This document shows positions 1 through 11,206 of a DNA stretch of 33,893 bases, in pieces. The position numbers were made by a program, and so were the translations under genes. Below the pieces are notes generated by a model, which saw only the letters and a list, made by a program, of their open reading frames with translations, was not told the DNA's origin and made no database searches. The DNA is from Rhizomucor pusillus. Its lineage: Eukaryota > Mucoromycota > Mucoromycetes > Mucorales > Lichtheimiaceae. The DNA is taken from positions 1-33,893 of the forward strand of contig FWWN02000314.1 of assembly GCA_900175165.2 (NCBI GenBank), written 5' to 3'. Each line of letters begins with the position of its first letter. Position 1 is the first letter of the stretch.

Positions 1-158
1 GCATGCCGTTTCGTCCTTCATGATCAAAAAGCAGAAGAGAAAACAGCCTTTAAGACCAAAAAACGTTTACACGACTTATGTTTATGCCTTCTTAAAAAGG
101 GAGGAGTTCAAAGCTATGACAACTGCTCTTGACATTTGAATCAAGGCAATGAGGTGTT

Positions 159-340
159 AAAAAAAATTGGGACTTTCGTCCCCTTGCGCCTTACCCCTTT
201 GCCACCTTTCTCACGATGAGTGAGGCCAGTGGATCCCCCGTGCAAGTCTGGTGGCTAGCCTCGTTGCAAAGCCTGGCTCATCCACCGCAAGAAGGTCTCA
301 GATTTTTTTAATGAGCCAGAGGGTCCGAAAACCGTGGCAC
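159..340 (-). ncRNA. Candidate RNA polymerase III small RNA (unidentified)
   Basis: Read on the minus strand, this stretch folds into successive stem-loops: 317-294 (GGCUCA with UGAG-A-CC), 286-250 (GGUGG with CCACC, inner GCC with GGC), 232-202 (CCAC/GGUGG enclosing CUCAC-ucauc-GUGAG) and 182-169 (GGGAC-gaaa-GUCCC, a GNRA tetraloop). The last hairpin is followed two bases later by eight T residues (166-159), a Pol III type terminator. A TATA box lies 23-31 bases upstream of the proposed start. The block looks more GC-rich than its surroundings. No tRNA-type B box was found, so a TATA-driven promoter of the U6 or RNase P kind would fit. I compared it with remembered consensus for U1-U6, 7SL, RNase P/MRP and U3 and recognised none. 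The 5' end is inferred only from TATA spacing. Confidence 0.35.
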
Positions 341-362
341 TTCAAAGGATGTTTCGAAAATT

Positions 363-371
363 CTTTTTATA
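363..371 (-). promoter_or_regulatory. TATA box upstream of the candidate Pol III RNA
   Basis: The minus strand reads TATAAAAAG here, 23-31 bases before the proposed 5' end of the structured RNA. Distance and sequence fit a type 3 Pol III promoter, but AT-rich matches occur by chance, so this rests on the downstream hairpins and T-run. Confidence 0.35.
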
Positions 372-2210
372 TCTGTTTATCAATACGGAAAATCGAGGTA
401 GTTACATTGTAGCAAAATCTCGAAGGCGTCAACAGAAACTTGACGTTCCTCGAAGGGTGCGTCACGGAGTCTAAAACGATCCCTGCTGCTCCCAGAATTC
501 GGTCCCTTGACGAGTAAGTGTCAGTAAATCTGGTAAGATTTGCGATGGTCCCACTGCCATCATCATACTTTACTGTGCATTGTATGTTGAAATTTTTGAT
601 AGTTTTCAGTACCTCGTCGCTGCATTATTATAGAAGAAGAGGATGCAACTGTTTATTGAATGATGGTGAGATGCGTAGCACAACGGTGTTACTATTATTT
701 TATCGGAGCAGCCTTCCTGGCAAAACGCAGGTTCAGTATGCATACCACGGGTAGAGTGATGCTTTGCTGCCTTTGCAACCAATTATATACTTTTACTGCT
801 GTCGCGGAAGACGTTAAATATCCGTCTGAGAGTTTGACTGTGACATAGCTGTTTACAAAAGCGTTGAGAATGACATAGCAACAGTCTATTGGAAACAAAT
901 GCAGAGGTATTAGAACTCGTTACAGGAAATATTGGGTAAAACTCGGTTGCTGCTAATATAACTTTATGCATTTAATAGCGTTCACTTTAGATGGTTACTG
1001 CATAATATTTCCATCCAAGACAAGAATAGAACGGTCAACGGACTAGAATATGTCATAGAATGTAGACGCATACCGAACAACGAAAATAAGCTATAATAAC
1101 TACTTCTCTTTATTCAACTCTTTTTTCTCTCAAGCTCTAGAAAGAGCTTCAAAAGTTGGATCAAGTTTTCCTGTGCCTCCTTTTTATTGACCGCGCCCAA
1201 TGCTGCCTGCACGCGGCACACGAAAGAATTTTCGCTGTTCTATGGCTACGTCGTCCTGGATCTAAGGGGATATACCGTTGGTGTCTTCTAGGATGCATAT
1301 TGATTGTATTTCTCCTTATAAGCCTGTGTTATAGGCTTTTCAAACATAATAACGGAATGTGCTGACTGGCCTCAAAAATCCATCCGCGTACCTGTCATTG
1401 TTATATTCTTTCTGGTAGCTGATGCAATGGCTCTTATTCTCTCGATAAGACAGATTACAGTTGGAGAATACTCACTCTGCCAAAATCAACGCTATGTTTG
1501 TCCTCAAGACCGAGCATGTATGACATTTGGTCCAAGAATGACCTTTTCGCTATGATTTGATGTACAAATAAACGACATAAAGTGCAATGAGTCTTTCAAG
1601 AGCATTAAGCGATAAGCCAATGATTGTAAATTATTATATCTTCTTGTATTAACATTTCGACATACAGACGCTTTGAATTATCATTGACTGGAGTCCGTGC
1701 ACTTGTATGGCAAGTCGACGCATAATCGTCGTGCAGAGATGCGCTGAGTACGTACGAATTCCTTGAAAGCTGAAGAAATAGAATCTTGTATTAAAACCAT
1801 GCATTTGCTTTGAAATATAAGAGCAAAGGAGTGAAGTTGGAATGGTAGGACAAGATCCAAAGTTTTTTCCTCGGTCATGCGACACTGCCCTTCCCAAGAA
1901 ATCTGACAAAAACGATGTTTGGGAAAAGAAAAAGGAAAACCAACAGTACTCAAAGGCTTTACGGCCATGGAGCAAAATAATGGAAATATATATTAACGTC
2001 AATGTCGATGAGGAGACTGCACAGTAAAAAAAAAGTATATTTGACCGGAAGAGCATTGCTCTTCAACGAGTCACAATATGAAAATGATAAGCTGTTAGGG
2101 AAACCTTTGACAGAGCTCCCAAGAAAACGTAAAACTACATTAGCCATGGTTGAAATACGCATCCGTGAACTTGCTCGTGTAGCCATCATGGCTGGCTATT
2201 GATAAATTAT

Positions 2211-2232
2211 ATTATTATTATTATTATTATTA
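2211..2232. repeat. ATT trinucleotide microsatellite
   Basis: About seven uninterrupted ATT units are visible, just after a short open frame ends. It is a simple AT-rich repeat in intergenic DNA. Confidence 0.9.
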
Positions 2233-2835
2233 TACCTACTGCTAGCTGTGTACATTTTAACTTGCTCTATAAATATTGTTGGCTTTTTGACCGACGATGC
2301 TTAATGTTTCCGGCATCGTGTTTTCGGTATTCCTGTTACACTCTTTGCTTCCTGTCACAATGACTGCGATGCCTACTACAATACTAAATGCACAAAAATC
2401 AAAAGCATTGGCACGGTCCACTCTTTTGATACTTATTATTATATCAGAGCCATTGTAACGAGTTCGCTGCCTAATAGTCTTAAACCTTAGGCGTGATCAC
2501 AAGTTGCAAATCGCACCTTTACAAACTCATCCATCTTCAGCGGAAGGAAAATCTTTTCGATGCCAACTCGTGCACTGTACTTTTACCAGAGCGTACCTGC
2601 TAGTGGGCGTAGTAATTCCCTTTGTCATTCCATTGTTGTCATGAAACCAACAATTAGAAAAACACAAATACTCTCGGTAATAAAAAGATATGTGATCACC
2701 CATATATCATATCGATGTGAGTACGTCGACCAGATCACATATTGTGATTCTTCAAAAATTGGCCTTGTCGCTGAAAATAACGACTCAATTGGTTCCTGTT
2801 ACCAACCCAAAAACAAACCTTTGTTTCAAAAAGGT

Positions 2836-2840
2836 AAAAA
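2836..2840 (-). terminator. Probable Pol III terminator of tRNA-Glu
   Basis: A TTTTT run on the minus strand lies about 35 bases past the tRNA 3' end, with a second T5 run directly beyond it (2828-2832). Runs of four or more T terminate Pol III; the distance is somewhat long but within range. Confidence 0.45.
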
Positions 2841-2874
2841 GAACGATCCAACTCTTGTTAGATGCTGTATCGAA

Positions 2875-2946
2875 TTCCCCCACCGGGAATCGAACCCGGG
2901 CCACCGGTGTGAAAGACCGGGATCCTAGCCACTGGACCATAGAGGA
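2875..2946 (-). tRNA. tRNA-Glu (anticodon UUC)
   Basis: The minus strand from 2946 folds into a complete 72-nt cloverleaf without intron. The acceptor stem TCCTCTA pairs with TGGGGGA (two G-U pairs) and leaves A as discriminator. The anticodon stem CCGGT/ACCGG holds the loop CTTTCAC, giving anticodon TTC, which reads GAA codons. The T arm is CCGGG-TTCGATT-CCCGG. Internal Pol III promoter boxes are present: an A box like TGGTCCAGTGG and a B box GGTTCGATTCC. The length of 72 nt and the absence of an encoded CCA tail are normal for eukaryotic tRNA-Glu. Confidence 0.97.
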
Positions 2947-3383
2947 TCTTGGTTGCAATTGTTTTTTTGAGTTTAAATACATCGGTAATGAACCATCAAA
3001 AAAATTTGCAAAAACTGCATTTCCGTGGGATTTTGAAAGTAAAAAACAATTTATATTATAATATATCCTTAATTAAAGTATATAAAATTGCTAGAAGAGA
3101 TAGTATATAGACAGGTTTGGAATTAGCACTATATATAAGATTTTATTGCCTGAGTGATGCTGTCGAGTATCATTTTCAAGACCGTCATTTATAAAGCAAA
3201 AGCACCGCCTATAGTATAAAAAACTTACACCATTAAAATGATAAAGCATTAAGGCTGATGGCATAGGAAAATGGCAAACGTTATGGAATCAGTTTCAGTG
3301 AAGAGTTGCCAAATTCAGCAGCGACCTGGCGACCAACCCCCGCCTGACAACCTCTTCTTAACGCTTTCGCTCGAATTCGCAAC
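2947..3383. other. Intergenic spacer between tRNA-Glu and the cyclotransferase gene
   Basis: AT-rich DNA with no supported gene. It should contain the promoters of both the minus-strand tRNA (whose promoter is internal) and the plus-strand cyclotransferase; no clear TATA box or factor site stands out. Confidence 0.6.
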
Positions 3384-4441
3384 ATGCCATCAGCAACTAC
3401 TCAAGAAGAGCATCGAAAGATTGATCAGATTGCCTCGGAAGCTCCTGTTGAAGGCATCTGGGTCTTTGGTTATGGTTCGCTCATCTGGAAACCGCCCATT
3501 TCTTACGAATCAAGGTAAAGAGGAAAAGCACCTTTTGAGACAAGGCAATCTTCTCAAGCGTGTTACTTTGGATTGTAGGGTTGTAGGCTACATTAAGAAT
3601 TATGTGCGACGATTTTGGCAGGTAAGATCCGTCATGAACAACTCTGGAGACTTTCTTCCTTACGCTGTCGTTAGCACAGTGAAGACCATCGCGGCACTCC
3701 TGAGAAACCCGGAAGGGTAGTGACACTCATCCCTGTAGAAGAATGGAAGAACATAGAAGATGTGGTAAGTATTTGGGTAATAGAGCATGTGATCGAAAAA
3801 TATCAGAATGGCTGCTTACTAATTATTAGCATGGACACGATGATGTTACCTGGGGCGTAGCTTTCAAGATACCATCTGACGACGTAGAAGCGACCAGAGC
3901 ATATCTAGATCATCGAGAAAAGGTTTGGATATTCGACTAGAAATGGAAAACCATGATCCACAGTTATTTATGATTCTCGTTCTACCCGGTACTGTAGAAT
4001 GGATATACTGTTCACACCGTAGACGTGTTTAGCACCAAAAGCGATAAGGAACCAGAAGTGAAAAATGTGAGTGGAAAAGAAAAATATAACTGAGAAAATG
4101 ATATCATACGAATCTCAAGAATAACATGTATAGGCACTAGTGTATATTGCAACAACAGATAACGAAGCCTATGTTGGCCCAGCACCTATGGAGGATATCG
4201 CGCAACAGATCTTCGAGACCTACGGTAAATTATTCGACGAATCATGGTCCATGAAACAGAGAAACTTAAAGTTAACATGCATGGGTTGATAGGTCCATCT
4301 GGATGGAACGCAGAATACTTGTTAAATCTAGCGGAAGCCTTGCGGGAGATAGCTCCGGATGCTCGGGATGACCATTTATTCGAACTAGAACGCCGTGTCA
4401 AGGCATTGATCGCCGCAGCTGAAGCTGACAAGAAACAATAG
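3384..4441 (+). CDS. GCG1: Glutathione-specific gamma-glutamylcyclotransferase (ChaC family)
   Basis: Cytosolic enzyme that splits glutathione into 5-oxoproline and Cys-Gly, the first step of glutathione breakdown. Seven exons are supported: 3384-3514, 3579-3621, 3675-3764, 3830-3922, 3998-4066, 4134-4224 and 4293-4441, giving 221 residues. The protein carries the ChaC hallmark [12 protein letters not shown] near residue 26, then [27 protein letters not shown], and YLDHREK whose Glu (about residue 118) matches the catalytic Glu of the family, then the late motifs YVGPAP and GPSG. Length is close to fungal and human ChaC2 proteins. The second intron must end at the TTAG before 3675, not at the nearby CACAG, to keep the conserved frame. 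It is convergent with the zinc transporter. No truncation or missing catalytic residue was seen. Confidence 0.95.
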
Positions 4442-4663
4442 AGAACCATGCAAATGTACATAGTAACATATCAATATACTTGAACCCATCATAAAATATA
4501 GATAATAACTTCCTTTTAAAGCTTATAGTTTCTATAAACATGAAGGGAGCAAAAAGGATACAAAAATACATACATAATCCGAGCATGACCTCGCATGCAT
4601 ATAGTGGTATGAATGGAAAGTGGAATATGGAAATCAAGAGAGTAGAGATTGCTGCGGTGTTGT

Positions 4664-5955
4664 CTATGCCCATTTACCAAGCAGAGACATTAATCCCGCA
4701 CCAACATACATGGCTGCGAAGCATGAGAGTTTGCGGATAAATGAATATTGTTGGAAGGTACGACTGTGGTTGACTTCGGCGCTCATGAGAGAGATGTAAG
4801 CGTTGTAGAGCAAGATACCGGCGGATAAGGAATCGAGAATTGCTGAAGATAGGACAGCAGAATACGAGTTGCCGTTGTATGAAGAATGAATACAGATACC
4901 AATTGCGATGCCCAGAGGTGTCATGATGACGAACAAAAGTCCGAGTATGACAGGCTTTACCCAGGATTTGTGGTTCATATCATTGACTCGTGTTCCAAGT
5001 GCGACACCTTCAAAGAACTGTATATTGGAAATATACATGTTAGCAATTCGTTGGATCGGCATGCTTGTGACCTGAAATTTACCTGATGAAACACGAGAGC
5101 AATCAACAGAGTAACAAATTCATCGTTTCCGGTGTTTGCTAGGGCGATACCAATGATAATTGAATGCATGACGATACCGAGTTCGAGAATCAAAGTGCCG
5201 ATGCTGTGGAGGGACTGGTCTTGTTCGAGGAAACCAGCACTGTGGCAGTGACCCGCTTCCAGATTATCAGGGTACTTTTCAGTCTGAGTGTGTTCGCTTG
5301 TCTGGTCATGTTTGTGTAGAGATCGTAGGTGGGCTGCGGCACCCATTTCAAGAAGCTGCAGTGCAAATGATGATATCATGCAAAATATTCCAGCAAAAGC
5401 TCCATACGATTGCCATCCCTCGGTCAAACAGGGGCTGCTGAAATTTTCGAGTGCTTCGGGAAGCATATGCACAAATGCAGTAGCGAGAATAACACCGGTA
5501 CCGACTATTTTTGAGAATCAAAGTCAGCTTTGCATATTTCAATCTATTTCGTAAGTCAGGATACTTACAAAACTTTGCAATAGTAAGGCACCAATCACGG
5601 ATACTTCCTTGACTGTATGGTTGGATGCGATGTAAAATAATGGGAGTAAACATGCCTGTGATTCAAAGTTAGGCGGGCTGGTCCGAGAATACCGACAATG
5701 GAAACAATTGACAACTTACCTACTGCGCTCGTCACGAGAATAATGAAAAGCGATCCAACACGAAATGGCATGTTGTAATCCTCGGTAGGCTCGGCAACAC
5801 ATTCATCTGCTTCCGCCTCGCTTTGATCTACGACCAATATCGTTCAGCATCAATAAGGCAAGACAGGGGTGTATAGTCCAGAAGATACCTTGCGCTTGTG
5901 CAAAAAATGGAAAAGCCGATATGGCAAAAAGGGCTAGTTGCATCCAGCGTGTCAT
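4664..5955 (-). CDS. ZIP-family zinc/iron permease (Zrt1/Zrt2-like)
   Basis: Membrane transporter that brings zinc (or iron) into the cytosol, most likely at the plasma membrane. Five exons on the minus strand: 5955-5889, 5827-5720, 5655-5569, 5504-5083 and 5017-4664, giving 345 residues. The start is chosen because MTRWMQLALFAISAFPFF forms a signal peptide ending near AQAQ. Family motifs are clear: TAFVHMLPEAL (about 96-106), the TM4 signature MHSIIIGIALAN (200-211) and the TM5 signature HQFFEG (227-232). The loop between (about 146-176) is His-rich (HLRSLHKH, EHTQ, HCHS) as in metal-binding loops of fungal ZIPs. The C-terminus ends in a last TM helix, as usual. I looked upstream for a yeast-type zinc-response palindrome and saw none. 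Metal specificity cannot be read from sequence. Confidence 0.94.
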
Positions 5956-6827
5956 TATGCACTTAGTGGTGGAAGAAAGTGGGTTGCAAAATGGAAAGAT
6001 TGGAAGAGGAAAAGGTAAGGAAAAGGTAAAATTCACCCTCGGCGTGGTCTGTATTTGTAACCGAGACGGTACTCACCGAGAAGTCGTGGGATCTTTGCCA
6101 ATCAGGACAAAAAATTTCTGAACACAAAATTTTTTCAGACTGACAGTCACTCGTCCCAGGTCGGAACCGGTGGGGTACTCGCTACTCATTCTCACTTAAC
6201 TCGGCCTTAGACTGTTTCAAATTTGGGTATGGATCCTAAGGAATATTCCAGGCAAGCAATTGTTTCCCACTATCGTTTACTCCCGGGTACCCGCCATATT
6301 TAAACACGGTTTCTGCTGCTCTCACTCGCCCTTACTTCTCTCTCTTTCTCCCCGATTTGCCGTGTCTGTGCTCTCCATGCAAACTACGCGAACGCCGCTT
6401 ATCGAAATATTTGTGTCACATAGCATGGATCTAACGAGAAAGCAACAGTCTACAGTCAGAAAATACTTGCGAGCTCGTCGCGGTGATCTTTGCATCGATG
6501 CAAGCTAGTTACACATGACTAAGAAACTGTGCGCTCCTATCAAAAATGTATTAGCTGCAACGTGTGATCTTGTATCAGGCAAGAGTAGAATACTGTATTT
6601 GGCGCTCATGACTGGTTGTTACTGTCGTGCCACCAAAATCCACATCACGTTATCGGGTCTTCGATTACAAGAAATTGCGACTGTTAAATGTTGTTATTAT
6701 TCGCTGGAGACATAATCGATAATGGATACTAATGATCATGAGATATCGATAAGATCCTATACACTAGTGGTGCATAATGAGCTGTACAAGAGTATTTTGC
6801 AAATTGTCACCGAGCCGAAAAGACAGG
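5956..6827. other. Intergenic region upstream of the zinc transporter
   Basis: Contains the promoter of the minus-strand ZIP gene and the 3' flank of the WD40 gene. A pyrimidine-rich tract (about 6311-6360) precedes a 43-codon ATG frame (6377-6508, plus) that has no recognisable motif and no visible splice partner, so it is not called as a gene. Confidence 0.5.
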
Positions 6828-9428
6828 CTAAAGGACTCGTGTTTCGCTTTGCACATCAAAATCTGTCCAGGTCAATACCCTGGTGGAAGAAATGGTAGCA
6901 ATGCATCTCTTGTTAGGTACAAATAAGGAGCGAAGTATCTTGCCAGCCTTTTCTCCTGGCATTCGGATGTGGAAAGGTGGTTCGGTTTCAACCTTTCTGT
7001 AACGAATATCCCTAAAAACAAACAATACTTCTTGTCAAAAGTATGACCTGACGGAGCAATGGATTATGTAACTTGCCAGAATAATGTTTTCACGTCGCTG
7101 CTACATCCGCATGCTATCATGTAGCCATCTTGATGCCAATCTGGTTGCACGTAGCGGCTTAGATTCTCCGGTTCTTGGTATCCCAACCTTAAAACAGCAT
7201 GCTCCCAGGAATTCTGTAGCCGGCTGTCGTAAATATGCATCTGTTCCTTTGTGTCTGCAAATCTACGCAATAATATTATCCGGGTTAAGACAATGCAGCG
7301 AATTATTCGATAGTAAAAAAACTTACACCACCATGTTGAGATTGGGGTTGCTCGGTGATCGAATGATATGGTTAATCTAGAAAGGAGACAACGCTGAGTA
7401 CCATCTCCATCAGCCCACGAGTAAAATTTTATTCGGCTTACCCTTCGTAGATATTTTGATTGTGCTTGTAAAGTTTGGGTGGCCATATCATAGATGAACA
7501 TCCTGTTATCCGCTCCTCCAGTATAAAGCAGATCGCGATCCGAGTCGTAACGAATTGCTTGCACATAGTTCGTGTGAGCAATGTCGAGCTTAGTTGTATT
7601 GCTGAGTGTAAAGTTTCCGCTATTTCTGTCTCGAAACAGATCCCAAAGGTACTTGTATAATGTCAATAAAGAAGACAAATAATGAAAGAACACTGCATAA
7701 TACTCACAATTTGTTTGTCATCGCCACCGGTGACCATGCTGACACGTTCAATCCCAGTTCCTCCCTTTCCACCAAACTGAACAGGGCAGATCGTGCCAAT
7801 GTTAGCGACGTGCGGATTCTTGTGCAAAGATTGAAATCGAACGGTAGCTCCGGCCTAGAAAAGCACAAAGTTTGCTTGCATATTACAAAATAAGTATTAC
7901 TCTGCTCTTCACTCACTGTATTGATATGGTCAATGTGAGCCAGCATGAGACTTGGTCCTTCATCTGGGGCTGCACTCCTTGAGCAATATGGCAGAAGTGC
8001 TAGCGTATTAGGTGTGATCCAGATAGCATCCTCCAATCTAGCATCTTCTTCTCCCCAAATTTTAGCCGCGGAATAAGCCTGAACGATCCTATTATACGGT
8101 TGGAATCATGAAATATTTTAATACTTTTGCAATATCACATACCTCTTTGTATTGGTATTCCTGAAAACCCGACAAAGAGTTAAAGAGGAAAATCAAATAT
8201 TAGCTTGGGATTCGATATTTCCTGAAAAGGACAGAAGTTACCAGAATTGAAATCTGATATAGAGTCAATGGTCAATAGATCATCACGTCTTGGCCTTCTT
8301 TCGCATAACTTACCCATCCATACTCGTTGCCACCAATGTGTTTGCAAGGTCGGAACCGTCATCCAAAACACTAGCCATGATATTTCTCGGCTTTTTCGCA
8401 AAAACGGCGCCCAAATTATCCTGTTTTCTTGTGAGGTAGACTTCAACTGTGTCCGAATACTTTAGACCGTGTCCACTCGCAGAATATTCGTCACTAAGTT
8501 CGTCCGCAGCTCGGGAAGCACTCAGATTGGATCTAGTAGAACGACTGGAGGCTTCTGATTTCCCGGAGCTGCTAGACTCTGACACAATAATTGGCCTTTG
8601 TTGAGAGCCGAGCGGCAATCCGGCACCCTAATACCAGATCATTAACTATACAGAGTCCAACAGCGGTTTATCATATCACTTACAGCTCTTCTGGCCGTCT
8701 GTTTTGGAACTGGAGTATTTGCCACTGATGTATTATTTTCTCGCTTCCTGTCCGCATGTTCAGTATCGGCTCGTTGTATGCCTACAGCTGGAATCGATCG
8801 TTTTGCAGGAGGGAATATAGAAGTAGTGGAAATAGAGCGCCTTTAGCGAAAAGTTTGAGTACAATTCCTTGAAAATATGAAGAGAACTATGCTGACTGAC
8901 TTTGGAGGTCTCGTTATGCTGGAGCTTTGCGGTGCGAGTGAAACGCCAGTGATACGTGCGATTTTGTCGCTCGTTTCCTGTATACTCAAATTCAACAGGA
9001 TTTGTTTCTCGAGATATTTTGCCATTTTCCTTTGTTGATTTTGAAGCTACGTATACTACTTGGTCATGATTCAACCAGTCTGCAAAAGATCTCTTACAAG
9101 AACATACTTTGCGAGTTAGATCGGGCAGGTTATCAGGCAATCCAGTTTTCTGAAAGCTGTCGTCCTCTTCCTCAGAATCCGAAGATATTTCTGAATCTAA
9201 TTGATTGATCCCATCTTCGTCTTCGTGAGGACGCGTATTTGCTAGCGCTTGCTGCTGGTGCTGCTGCTGCGAAATGCGCGAACTCGAAGCTCCTACGCGG
9301 TAGACATGAGCAACCAAAGGTAACCCAAAACTTAAAACACTCATACCCATACTAGTACTGTGACCTTGACTTCTCTTGTCTCTTGAAGACTTGAGCGTTG
9401 ATGCAGATAATAGCGATGAAGGTAGCAT
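6828..9428 (-). CDS. WD40 repeat protein with long disordered N-terminus
   Basis: Thirteen exons on the minus strand can be joined without frame conflict: 9428-9347, 9292-9108, 9046-8901, 8840-8684, 8627-8314, 8253-8242, 8160-8143, 8088-7917, 7854-7708, 7651-7442, 7376-7327, 7262-7077 and 7011-6828, about 620 residues. The first half is Ser/Gln/acidic and low complexity (QQQHQQQ, SSDSEEEDD), with a short helical stretch near NQQRKMAKYLEKQ. The second half has WD40 blades: DGFQFWNTNT, GDDKQIYLWDL, GGADNRMFIYD, EQMHIYDSRL, VKTLFWDIR and STRVLTWTDF. The donor at 7076 is GC not GT, and exons 6 and 7 are only 12 and 18 nt. The real N-terminus may lie upstream, since the frame stays open to 9506 without an earlier ATG. 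Probably a scaffold; I do not recognise a specific orthologue. Confidence 0.8.
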
Positions 9429-11206
9429 AAGACGCCTATGAATCGACCCGGAATAAAGCTCAACAACTAAAATCGAAGCTGGGCATTGAAGTACAGATTC
9501 AGTCACCTGCGTTCACCACTCCTGTCTCCTTGAAGCTCGTATTTTACGACTGATTACGGTATTAACCAGACTCCTGATAGATTAGTAATAAGACTCTAAG
9601 ATTATCGAGTCATGAATGACTCTACGTAGCCTAAAGTTGGATTTCCTGTTTCAGTCTCCATAACGTCAAATCCAGAATCCCTAATTACGGTTGCAGAGAC
9701 CAGCTTTTTTAGCATTGTCATTCCTAGCTACAGGAGCTGGATCCAAACACTGTGTCGGCTGGTGGGACGGGCAAGTGTTGGTTAAGTATAATCAAAATAT
9801 GTCAGCAGTGAGCGTATTTGGGGAGGGGTGGCGCCGAGTTTGCATTGATGGTCATTAAATCATTACAATCATAAGCAAAAGGGAACAACATAGGAGATCT
9901 ATTGACATCAGAGACATGATGGAAGGAAACCTCGACTTGATAACCGAGAGAGAGCACAAAGGGCTGAACATCGCATCAGAGCAGATGATGAAAGAAAACC
10001 TCGATTTGATAGGACAAAGAGAACAGTGCAGATATTCATAGGCGCCAGAAACAATGTTAAAAGCAAGGCGCGACTTGATATGCAAAGGAAGCAATGGAGA
10101 GATGTTCATAGATACCAGAGCGCTTGATCAAATCAAGGTTCAGCTCGGTAAAGCGAAGAGAGCAATGTAGAGATGTTCATATGCATGCTTTATCCTACCA
10201 TCAAAGAGTCAGTCCGTATATTAAAATGGGCAGTATTCCAGCTTACCTTCTTGATTGTCTTCATTGATTTCTGTGAGAGAAAGAGAAGGAAGAGAAAAGG
10301 ATGCCATTTTATGCTCATGGCAATAAAATTTTTGCTATCAGAAACAATGAGCCAAAACGGCTATATGCAGATATTCCAAAACGTTTTCGAGTAGCTGAGC
10401 ATGCAAAACTGTTTCACGGTATGGAATCTTTGGACAATCAATTTCAATGATGTAGAATCCGTATCTAATCGACTTGAGCCCCATGAAGCGACCCTTTTAT
10501 CAGGTACACAAAGGTATATTTTTCGAGATCAATGGAAACCGAATTCAGATGGAATACCAAAAATGTGGAAGCGAAATCGTTAGGCTTCACACCACAAGAT
10601 TAGTGATGGCCGTAATATACAGGCTCAATTCATTGCCTAAATTCATATCATTATCCGGGCCTGCTTGATGCAATGAAAATTTATTCGAAAGTAAAAAGAT
10701 TTGATTAAGAATGAAAGGACCGACTCTAAGAGTACAGTGTTGATCCGTAAAAAGAGTTTAAAGCTTTATCTCCAAACAATGTTTTGGATGCTCAATCCAT
10801 ATCGTAGAATTCAATGTAGTATCTGAAACAGCTGCTGGATCTACTTGCGTCATGCAAAGACACCAATGATCATGGACTCTTTATCTGCAGATCGTGGTGG
10901 AACCCTCCTTGCGTCAGTTGCTGAACATCCAAAACTTTTCAAGTCCCAATTCTCAGATTGGTGTCTGTTCTATCTGCCAAACTCCAAGAGTGAACATTAG
11001 TTTTGTAGCCCATGTCCTGTTATGCACTCTTCCATTCAAAACATACAAATTAATTAGCCATAGTTCACTATGAGCAAAATAGCAAATATATGAACTACAA
11101 AAGCGCTGCAGCCGCCGAAGAAAAGTGTCTCTGCAGCGAACTTTTTTGAAAACGGAGGGCCAAAGAATCAATGACAGTGGATTTTAGCGCTTGAAGAAGA
11201 TTTTAT
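9429..11206. other. Gene-poor region with decayed repeat
   Basis: No gene could be supported. A degenerate 69-bp tandem repeat fills about 9880-10190. Beyond it, 10170-10680 on the plus strand has several overlapping open frames with protein-like composition but no start, domain or consistent splicing; this may be a decayed gene or element. Nothing recognisable was found in 10,700-11,206. Confidence 0.5.
9880..10186. repeat. Degenerate tandem repeat, period about 69 bp
   Basis: The core CTCGAcTTGATA recurs at 9931, 10000, 10069 and (weakly, TTCAGCTCGGTA) 10139, spacings of 69, 69 and 70 bp. The core is followed each time by an A/G-rich stretch, then a variant of AGATgTTCATA or ATCAGAGCAGATGATG. 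A partial copy precedes at about 9880. Because 69 is 23 codons, reading frames stay open across copies: on the minus strand it encodes a 23-residue repeat with IKSRF at each start. Copies differ a lot, so the array is old. Confidence 0.7.

Larger units (their letters stand above)
372..2874. other. Gene-poor region, no supportable protein gene
   Basis: Short open frames occur on both strands (for example 1156-1365 plus, with one hydrophobic segment, and 2002-2202 plus, basic), but none has a recognisable domain, a convincing start, or splice sites joining it to a neighbour. A small inverted repeat (CGTCAA/TTGACG) lies at 428-446. An ATT microsatellite sits at 2211-2232. Confidence 0.5.

Noticed and set aside
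216..311. Plus-strand ATG frame of 31 codons (MSEASGSPVQ...)
   Set aside because: Too short, no motif, and it overlaps the structured minus-strand RNA candidate, whose pairing explains the composition better.
2051..2067. Perfect inverted repeat GAAGAGC-ATT-GCTCTTC
   Set aside because: Seven-base stem with a three-base loop inside a short open frame, no terminator context; expected by chance in a window of this size.
8760..9506. Single 248-codon exon at the 5' end of the WD40 gene starting with GTG
   Set aside because: It has no ATG start at its beginning, and downstream frame continuity requires introns at 9107-9047 and 8900-8841.
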